From Planctomycetales bacterium (lineage in GTDB: Bacteria; Planctomycetota; Phycisphaerae; SM23-33), in assembly GCA_030631085.1 (NCBI GenBank), contig DAOVLV010000030.1, positions 1 to 10,503 of the forward strand: 10,503 nucleotides of DNA. The letters are read 5' to 3'. The notes beneath the pieces were generated by a model that was not told where the DNA came from, made no database searches, and worked only from the letters and a program-made list of their open reading frames with translations. The stretch's first letter is position 1. The number at the start of each line of letters is the position of its first letter. Made by a program: the position numbers and the translations under genes. Shown here piece after piece: positions 5,395 through 10,503 of the stretch.

Positions 5395-6468
5395 TCACAC
5401 ATTGAACCTGAACTCTATCACATCGCCGTCGCGGACGGTGTAGTTCTTCCCTTCGAGACGGAACTTACCGGCGGCGCGGGCCTTCTTCTCGTCGCCGAAA
5501 GTTTTCAGGTCGTCGTAACTGATGATCTCCGCCCGGATGAATCCGCGGGAGATGTCGCTGTGGATTTTACCGGCGGCTGTTACCGCGTCGGTACCCGAAG
5601 GAATAGACCATCCACGGCACTCGTCGTCGCCGACGGTAAAGAAGGTAATAAGATTCGTAGCCTCGTAACACCGGCGGACCAGCCGGTCGCGCGCGAGGGC
5701 GGTAATCCCCATCGCCTCCATGAATTCGCCGCGATCGGCCGGCGGTAGGGCGGCTATCTCTCCTTCAATTTTTGCAGACAGGCGAATTGCGGGACTGCCT
5801 GCGAATTCTTCAATTCCGGTGGCTTCGGCGACGGTATCCTCGTCGCTGTTGAGAACAACAACAACCGGTTTGAGCGTCTGGAAGGCGAACGCGCGGACCA
5901 TTTTCGCCTCGTCGGCGCCGCTGATGGCTTCGGTCAGGGGTTTTTCGTTCTCCAAAGCCTCCTGCATCCGCTCCATCAGTTCGAGTTCGCGGATATTTTT
6001 GCTCTGTTCGGGCGTGGGTTTGCGAACAGCCACTTTGAGTTTCTCTATTCTGGCGGCCACCTGTTCAAGGTCGGAAAAGAGCATCTCCGAGCGGATTTCT
6101 TCCAGATCGCCGGCAGGGTCGATCCGGTTGCGATAAGGCGGAACCGAATCGTTCTGAAAATCTCGCAGGACCAGGACGATCACATCGCTCTGGCGAACCG
6201 CGGGCCAGCGCGTCCGCGCGTGCCGTCGTCCCGCATCGGTCGATAAGTCCAGCCCCGGAACGTCGAGAAACTCGATCTCGGCGTGGACTTTTTTCTTCGG
6301 CTTGTAGAGTTCATCGAGCCAGTCCAGGCGTTCGTCGGGCACTTTGACGACGGCAAGGTGTTCCTGGTCGGGGCGGTCCATGTGAACGCCCGACCCGCCC
6401 GCCTCAGCCACTGCTGCGAATAATGTACTCTTTCCACTCTGTGGTGAACCAACCAACGCTGCGCGCAT
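5395..6468 (-). CDS. Divergent YchF/OLA1-like GTPase with DUF933 (TGS-like) C-terminus
   Basis: The 357-residue protein is close in size to YchF (363 in E. coli). The P-loop is GSPQSGKST (residues 7-15), G3 is DVPGL (69-73) and the G4 position reads NSDED (207-211, compared with NVNED in E. coli). A helical coiled-coil insert (about 121-180) and the conserved YchF C-terminus follow (AGKIHSDISRGFIRAE, 299-314; ending EFRFNV). YchF proteins bind ATP/GTP, associate with ribosomes and influence translation and stress responses. Compared with canonical YchF it lacks the FPFCTIEPN G2-like motif (HMDRPDQEH instead) and the glycine-rich switch II stretch KGASKGEGLGNQFL, so it may be a divergent paralogue. 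The hydrophobic residue after DxxG is kept. GGAG (complement of 6477-6480) lies 8 nt before the ATG. It converges on dnaG with 45 bp between stops and no clear terminator. Confidence 0.88.
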   Translation of the reverse strand: MRAALVGSPQSGKSTLFAAVAEAGGSGVHMDRPDQEHLAVVKVPDERLDWLDELYKPKKKVHAEIEFLDVPGLDLSTDAGRRHARTRWPAVRQSDVIVLVLRDFQNDSVPPYRNRIDPAGDLEEIRSEMLFSDLEQVAARIEKLKVAVRKPTPEQSKNIRELELMERMQEALENEKPLTEAISGADEAKMVRAFAFQTLKPVVVVLNSDEDTVAEATGIEEFAGSPAIRLSAKIEGEIAALPPADRGEFMEAMGITALARDRLVRRCYEATNLITFFTVGDDECRGWSIPSGTDAVTAAGKIHSDISRGFIRAEIISYDDLKTFGDEKKARAAGKFRLEGKNYTVRDGDVIEFRFNV

Positions 6469-6555
6469 AAAATAATCTCCGTGAATCTAATATAAGCCGC
6501 AAACCGCGCGAACACGAATTTTTTATTCCGGGCCGGCGCACAAAGCGGTATTATG

Positions 6556-6585
6556 TTGGTGAAGATAATCCATTTCGGCGATAAT
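6556..6585 (+). promoter_or_regulatory. Candidate promoter for the mntA-hepT pair
   Basis: TTGGTG (6556-6561) and GATAAT (6580-6585) are separated by 18 bp, with a start near 6592 and a leader of about 15 nt before the ATG at 6608. It is a consensus-only prediction. It would transcribe away from the ychF-like gene. Confidence 0.4.
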
Positions 6586-6607
6586 AGTTGTTGAGAGCGA
6601 GAGAATA

Positions 6608-6910
6608 ATGACCGTTGCCACTGAAATCGACAAAGAAAAAATCGCCCACTTCTGCCGGAAGTGGAAGATTACGGAGTTCTCCCTTTTTGGGTCGATCCTG
6701 CGGGACGACTTCGGCCCGGACAGCGACGTGGACGTACTGGTCAGTTTCGCCGAAGATGCGCCCTGGAGCCTGTTCGACATGATTGACATGCAGGATGAAT
6801 TGAAGGATATCTTCGGGCGAGAGGTGGATTTTGTGGAAAAAGAGGGGCTGCGAAATCCTTTCCGGCGGAAGCATATTCTCAAGCACAGGGAGGTCATTCA
6901 TGCAGCCTGA
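6608..6910 (+). CDS. mntA: MntA-type minimal nucleotidyltransferase (antitoxin)
   Basis: The 100-residue protein carries the minimal nucleotidyltransferase signature GSILRDDFGPDSDVDVLV, with Gly28-Ser29 and the metal-binding pair Asp40 and Asp42, and a third acid at Asp74 (EVDFVEK). In characterised MntA-HepT systems the antitoxin transfers several AMP groups to a tyrosine of HepT and so inactivates the RNase toxin. The presence of all three acids suggests an active enzyme. The frame overlaps the downstream hepT by 11 bp, typical of a coupled toxin-antitoxin operon with the antitoxin first. The ribosome binding site before ATG 6608 is weak (GAGAG). Confidence 0.9.
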   Translation: MTVATEIDKEKIAHFCRKWKITEFSLFGSILRDDFGPDSDVDVLVSFAEDAPWSLFDMIDMQDELKDIFGREVDFVEKEGLRNPFRRKHILKHREVIHAA

Positions 6911-7247
6911 CGAACGGGATGCCGCCTGTCTTTGGGATATGCTCGAACGCGCCCAAAGAGTGCAAGGTTATATGAGCGACAAAACCTTTTATCATTACAC
7001 CAGTAATCAAGGTCTTCAGGATGCCGTCGAAAGGTGCGTGGAGGTCATCGGCGAAGCGGCCAATCGTGTTTCAGGCGAATTCAAGCAAGCCCATCCGGAA
7101 ATTCCCTGGCGGTTAATCATTGCCCAGCGACATATCCTGGCGCATGAGTATGACGAAATCCGTCCAGAGCGGATTTACCGCGTTGCAACCACTCATATCC
7201 CGGAATTGGTCGAAAAACTTCAGCCTCTCATCCCGCCGTACTCTTGA
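6900..7247 (+). CDS. hepT: HepT-like RNase toxin (DUF86)
   Basis: The 115-residue helical protein belongs to the HepT/DUF86 family of HEPN ribonucleases. The active-site motif RX4HXY is complete: Arg77, His82 and Tyr84 in RHILAHEY, where the tyrosine is the residue AMPylated by MntA in studied systems. VIGEAANRVS (about 49-58) is also characteristic. I start at ATG 6900 because AGGGAGG (6887-6893) lies 6 nt upstream; upstream in-frame sequence merely shadows mntA. The start overlaps the mntA stop region. The last 28 bp overlap, on the opposite strand, the end of a uroporphyrinogen-decarboxylase-family relic. Catalytic and target residues are present, so the toxin is probably functional. Confidence 0.9.
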   Translation: MQPDERDAACLWDMLERAQRVQGYMSDKTFYHYTSNQGLQDAVERCVEVIGEAANRVSGEFKQAHPEIPWRLIIAQRHILAHEYDEIRPERIYRVATTHIPELVEKLQPLIPPYS

Positions 7248-7381
7248 AGTGTTTCCCACATGGCTACGATGTTTTCCGTCGGGACGTCCGACTGGATGTT
7301 GTGGATGGTATTTAAAATCCATCCCCCGCCCGGCGCGAGGGCGTCAATGTTGGCACGGACATTTTCGCGGACCTCGTCCGG
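7220..7381 (-). pseudogene. Relic of a uroporphyrinogen-decarboxylase-family gene, C-terminal piece
   Basis: On the minus strand 53 codons read PDEVRENVRANIDALAPGGG, then WILNTIHNIQ, SDVPTENIVAMWETLQEYGG and a TGA at 7220-7222. This is the C-terminal end of the URO-D/cobamide-dependent methyltransferase family, whose members end in an APGGG...HNIQ.DVP.ENI...EYG pattern. An in-frame TGA (complement of 7382-7384) sits immediately before the first recognisable codon, and the preceding codons do not continue the family. No start codon with a ribosome binding site precedes it, so about 300 residues are missing. It is best read as the left-over 3' end of a deleted gene. Its terminal 28 bp overlap hepT on the opposite strand. 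The remaining bases to 7459 hold nothing I can identify. Confidence 0.8.
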
Positions 7382-7459
7382 TCATTCGGGGGATTGTACG
7401 GGCTGGGCTGAATATTAGAATTACCAAAATGAAAAAAGTGGTCTGTTACCGTTTGGAAT

Positions 7460-8503
7460 TTACGCCGTTTTTATCCGGGATATTTTTCCCGGCAGGATGA
7501 GTTTGTCGGTGTGCTTTCGGCAGAAGTCAATCGCCTGCCGGACCAAATCAGGGGCGTACTTTTTTCCGGCATAGCGGTCCAGTTCCCCCAGCATCTGATC
7601 GACGGAATAGGCCCGTTTATACGTTCGGTGCATAAGCATTGCGTCAATACCGTCGGCGATACCGATGATCTGCGAACCAAGCGGGATATTATCGCCGTGA
7701 AGACCGGCAGGATAACCGCTACCGTCCCAGTTTTCATGATGATACCGCACCAGGTGGGCTTCGGCCTTCAACATTGTGATATTTTCCAGAATATCCGCGC
7801 CCACGTCCGGATGCCGACGAATGAAGGAAAATTCCGCTTTGCTGAGTTTCCCCGGCTTGGTAAGGACTGAATCGGGAACCGCTATCATCCCGACGTCGTG
7901 CAGTCGTGCAGCCACTCGGATAGACTCGATTTTGTTTTTGGAAGCACCGGTACAACGGGCGAGTCGTTCGGCATAATATGCGACGTGGTCGCTGTGTCTG
8001 CGAGTGTAAGGGTCCTTGGCCTCAACGGCATGGATCAGAGCGCCGGTGGCCTCAAGCAGTGCCTGCCCGGCTTGTTCACCATTACCATTCCCTTCATGCG
8101 GAACCTCGCGACCGTTATCGGTAATTTTTTTATGTGTTTCTGCGGCACGCCGGACAGACCCGACAAAACGCGATATATCGAAAGGTTTCTCGAAAAAGTC
8201 AAAGGCTCCTGCCGCCAATACATTCTGCCTGGTCATGCTGGAAAATGCACCGGTAATACAGATTGCCCGTGTCCGAAGCCCCCGGCTGGAAATAAACCCG
8301 AGCAGATCCATACCGGAGATGTCAGGCAGGAACAGGTCCAGGATTGTTATGTCGAATTTTTCCTCCAGCAGCAGACGCATTGCTTCTTTACCGGAGTTCA
8401 CCGACACACATCGGACAGGTTCGCTTGAAAGGACATCCTCAATCAAACGGCAGACGTACTCTTCGTCATCTACGACGAGGACATTACTCGTGTTGGTGGT
8501 CAT
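7460..8503 (-). CDS. Response regulator with HD-GYP domain (RpfG-like, probable c-di-GMP phosphodiesterase)
   Basis: The 347-residue product has a receiver domain (about 5-125) with Asp12/Asp13, the phospho-acceptor Asp56 in ILDLFLPD, Thr84 and Lys106 (FEKPFD), then a linker and an HD-GYP domain (about 150-340). The latter shows His170/His173 (RRHSDHV), the HD pair His202-Asp203 (ARLHDVGMI), and HHENWDGSGYP at 255-265, so the metal-binding and GYP residues are present. Such proteins hydrolyse cyclic di-GMP under control of a sensor kinase. I start at ATG 8503 (MTTNTSNVLVVDDEEY); the 63 upstream in-frame residues lack domain similarity. The ribosome binding site is weak. No partner kinase is visible in the window. 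Confidence 0.93.
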   Translation of the reverse strand: MTTNTSNVLVVDDEEYVCRLIEDVLSSEPVRCVSVNSGKEAMRLLLEEKFDITILDLFLPDISGMDLLGFISSRGLRTRAICITGAFSSMTRQNVLAAGAFDFFEKPFDISRFVGSVRRAAETHKKITDNGREVPHEGNGNGEQAGQALLEATGALIHAVEAKDPYTRRHSDHVAYYAERLARCTGASKNKIESIRVAARLHDVGMIAVPDSVLTKPGKLSKAEFSFIRRHPDVGADILENITMLKAEAHLVRYHHENWDGSGYPAGLHGDNIPLGSQIIGIADGIDAMLMHRTYKRAYSVDQMLGELDRYAGKKYAPDLVRQAIDFCRKHTDKLILPGKISRIKTA

Positions 8504-8524
8504 GGTCGAGCCTAACACAAAATA

Positions 8525-8543
8525 CCTCAGCCCGACCCTGAGG
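8525..8543. promoter_or_regulatory. Small inverted repeat upstream of the HD-GYP regulator
   Basis: CCTCAG (8525-8530) and CTGAGG (8538-8543) form a 6-bp stem with a 7-nt loop, 22 bp before the ATG at 8503. It could be an operator-like dyad or a leader hairpin near the ribosome binding site. No U-run follows on either strand, so a terminator is unlikely. Confidence 0.35.
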
Positions 8544-8549
8544 TGATAA

Positions 8550-8578
8550 TCTGTATATGCTACTGTTGTGTGTGTGAA
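8550..8578 (-). promoter_or_regulatory. Weak candidate promoter for the HD-GYP regulator
   Basis: On the minus strand TTCACA (complement of 8573-8578) differs from the -35 consensus at one position. Possible -10 elements are TATACA (complement of 8552-8557, spacing 15) and TACAGA (complement of 8550-8555, spacing 17), neither ideal. The rest of the 218-bp gap between the regulator and rpoD (8504-8721) shows no gene or RNA that I can recognise. Confidence 0.28.
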
Positions 8579-8721
8579 TAAGAATCGGACATCTCGAATA
8601 AAATCTTTATAAAATTGGGGGGAAAACGAAGTAAATTTGCGGATTTTAACGCTTGGGAGGAATGCCCGGAACCGTTGAAGCTTGCGACGCATAGGGTTCG
8701 GTAAATTCGTTGGTTATAGAA

Positions 8722-10476
8722 TTATTTCCCGGATTTGGACTTTGATGCCTTCTTTCCGGATGCTTCCGGCTTGCCTGGAGACATTTCCGTCTGTTGCAGC
8801 GTGGACTTCTTTTCCAGGAATCCTTCGAGTTTACGAGCGCGGACGGGATGCTGGAGTTTGTGAACGGCCTTGGCTTCGACCTGGCGGACACGCTCGCGGG
8901 TTACCTTGAATATCCGTCCCACTTCTTCGAGCGTGTAGGTATATCCGTCGCCGATACCGTAGCGAAGTTTGATTATTTCCCGCTCGCGGTAGGTAAGCGT
9001 CTTGAGGACTTCCTCGATCCGTTCCTTGAGCATTTCGCTGCCGGCCGATTCCACCGGGTTCTCAGCGCCTTCATCCTCGATGAAATCGCCGAAGTACGAG
9101 TCTTCGCTCTCGCCCACAGGTCTGTCCAGACTGATCGGATGCCGCGAAATCTTCATCACGCGACGCGCTTCGGGGACGCTCATGGCGGCCTCCTCGGCGA
9201 TTTCCTCAATCGTAGGCTGGCGACCGCGTTCCTGAACCAATTGTCGCGATATGTTCCGAAGCCTCGACATCGTTTCGATCATGTGAACGGGGATACGAAT
9301 AGTACGTGCATGGTCGGCGATAGCGCGAGTAATTGCCTGGCGAATCCACCAGGTCGCGTACGTGGAGAATTTGTAACCCCGACGGTACTCGTATTTATCC
9401 ACTGCGCGCATCAGTCCGGTGTTTCCTTCCTGGATTATGTCCAGGAAGTTCAATCCGCGATTGCGGTACTTCTTGGCAATTGAGACCACCAGGCGGAGGT
9501 TTCCTGCCGACAGGTCGCGTTTGGCCTGCTCGTAATCATCAAACGCCTTGCGAATGGCCTTGACCCGCTTGCCCAGAAGGTCGCCGCCCTCCATTACCAG
9601 GTCGGTCAGGCCGTCCAGTTCCTCGCGCATAACGGTAATATCTTCAGGAATCGTTACCTTGACCTTATTGGCGCCTAACATCCTCTGAAGTTCGCTCATC
9701 TTCCCACGAACATGCACGAGTCTGTCCATCAGAGGCTGGATTCTGGAAGTTCGCAGAGACAACTCTTCAATCAATTTCGCGATGCGTCTGCGACGTCGCC
9801 ACATCCTTCGCTGCCCGCCCCTGTGGCGACGGGAAGAAGTGCCTTTGCGGTTTATAAGGTCCCACTCGCGACGGTTGGCATCCAGGATATTCCTGACCGT
9901 CCCGACGTTCACGGGTATTCGCTGGCCGATGGTATCTTTGGCGAGGTTCTCGGCGGTGGAAATCTTCATTGTGCGGTCGAACGGGAGATTCCCGTCGTTG
10001 ACCTGCTGAAGGATTTCTACCGCCGCAGATGCACAGTAGTCGCTTTCGAGGACTCGACGCCGGAAGTGCATTCGGGTCATTTCAATTTTCTTGGCGAGCG
10101 AGATTTCTTCAGCCCGGCTCAGCAGCGGAATCTCTCCCATCTGCGTCAGGTACATCCGCACCGGATCGTCGATGCGAACTTTTTCGGCCACTAACTCCTC
10201 GGCTGAACGTTTAGACTTGAGTTTTTTCTTTCCGGGGGTCTCGAATTCGCCGGCCTCGGTCCCGCCGGCGGACTTCTTTTCCGCGGGGACGTTGGCGGCG
10301 TCGAGCAGTTCGATACCGAGTTCATCGAGCATCATCAGCAACGAACTGAGCGGTTCCGGCTCGACCGCCTCCGCCGGAAGTTCGTCGTTCATCTCTTCGT
10401 AGGTGAGATAACCGCGCTTCTTGCCTTGTTCGATCAGCGCTTTTACAGATTTGTTTTTACTCAGTTCGTCTAGCAT
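8722..10476 (-). CDS. rpoD: Primary RNA polymerase sigma factor (sigma70/RpoD)
   Basis: The 584-residue protein directs RNA polymerase to housekeeping promoters. Region 1.1 is intact (ALIEQGKKRGYLTYEEMND, about 13-31) and region 1.2 is DPVRMYLTQMGEIPLLSRAE (from about 103). Regions 2.1-2.4 run about 320-395 (DLSAGNLRLVV, YATWWIRQAITRAI, RTIRIPVHM). Region 4 starts near 485 and includes the -35 recognition helix LEEVGRIFKVTRERVRQVEAK (about 515-537). The non-conserved region contains a strongly basic stretch (about 212-232, SSRRHRGGQRRMWRRRRR), and the protein ends in a lysine/serine-rich tail of about 30 residues beyond region 4.2. An in-frame TGA lies six bases before the ATG at 10476, so the start cannot be further upstream. 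The promoter lies outside the window. Confidence 0.97.
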   Translation of the reverse strand: MLDELSKNKSVKALIEQGKKRGYLTYEEMNDELPAEAVEPEPLSSLLMMLDELGIELLDAANVPAEKKSAGGTEAGEFETPGKKKLKSKRSAEELVAEKVRIDDPVRMYLTQMGEIPLLSRAEEISLAKKIEMTRMHFRRRVLESDYCASAAVEILQQVNDGNLPFDRTMKISTAENLAKDTIGQRIPVNVGTVRNILDANRREWDLINRKGTSSRRHRGGQRRMWRRRRRIAKLIEELSLRTSRIQPLMDRLVHVRGKMSELQRMLGANKVKVTIPEDITVMREELDGLTDLVMEGGDLLGKRVKAIRKAFDDYEQAKRDLSAGNLRLVVSIAKKYRNRGLNFLDIIQEGNTGLMRAVDKYEYRRGYKFSTYATWWIRQAITRAIADHARTIRIPVHMIETMSRLRNISRQLVQERGRQPTIEEIAEEAAMSVPEARRVMKISRHPISLDRPVGESEDSYFGDFIEDEGAENPVESAGSEMLKERIEEVLKTLTYREREIIKLRYGIGDGYTYTLEEVGRIFKVTRERVRQVEAKAVHKLQHPVRARKLEGFLEKKSTLQQTEMSPGKPEASGKKASKSKSGK

Positions 10477-10503
10477 CGTATATCATTTCTCGTCGGGGCG
10501 GCC

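Noticed and set aside
7475..7492. Hairpin CCGGGA-TATTTT-TCCCGG as terminator of the HD-GYP gene
   Set aside because: It lies inside the coding sequence just before the stop and is not followed by a U-run in the direction of transcription.
8504..8692. N-terminal extension of the HD-GYP regulator by 63 residues
   Set aside because: The extra residues have no domain similarity; the receiver domain begins properly from ATG 8503.

Overview
The window looks like ordinary bacterial chromosome carrying conserved housekeeping genes, with a small accessory module and an unusual density of short dispersed repeats. The protein styles (a CdsZ/DUF164 zinc-ribbon protein next to an RNase HI-family gene and dnaG, a relic of the uroporphyrinogen-decarboxylase/corrinoid-methyltransferase family, a divergent YchF-like GTPase) and the intergenic repeats suggest a Planctomycetota/PVC-type bacterium, possibly Phycisphaerae. 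That placement is an inference from gene style and repeats, not a database match.

Left part (1-1719): the 5' end of guaA (GMP synthase) and complete carA (carbamoyl-phosphate synthase small subunit) both read leftwards, in the order carA then guaA. A long imperfect inverted repeat of CACAGAGA-type sequence fills the gap between them. carA also carries a short GC-rich palindrome translated in frame in the linker between its two domains. carA diverges from a rightward gene for a coiled-coil plus C4 zinc-ribbon protein (CdsZ/DUF164 family), and a plausible sigma70-type promoter can be drawn for each direction.

Middle left (1720-5349), rightward: zinc-ribbon protein, RNase HI-family protein, a 69-residue two-helix membrane protein and dnaG primase. 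The spacers hold GGCATT-type repeats, a 7 x 8-bp tandem array with an inverted counterpart on the other side of the small membrane-protein gene, and a 5 x 7-bp CAATTGA array that runs into the dnaG ribosome binding site.

Middle right (5395-7459): a leftward divergent YchF/DUF933 GTPase, then a rightward MntA-HepT toxin-antitoxin pair with overlapping frames and the RX4HXY motif. The end of hepT overlaps, on the opposite strand, the surviving C-terminal piece of a uroporphyrinogen-decarboxylase-family gene. This looks like a junction where older sequence was replaced.

Right part (7460-10503), leftward: a response regulator with an HD-GYP domain (RpfG-like, probably a cyclic-di-GMP phosphodiesterase), then the primary sigma factor rpoD with an intact region 1.1, an unusually arginine-rich segment in its non-conserved region and a lysine-rich C-terminal tail. 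dnaG and rpoD are both present but lie 3.4 kb apart on opposite strands, so the classical dnaG-rpoD operon is split.

No tRNA, rRNA, CRISPR array, insertion sequence or convincing intrinsic terminator was seen. No stretch longer than 300 bases lacks a gene. I found no clearly new multi-gene system. The most unusual signals are the palindrome coded inside carA, the paired repeats around the small membrane-protein gene before dnaG, the MntA-HepT/uroD-relic junction and the divergent YchF.
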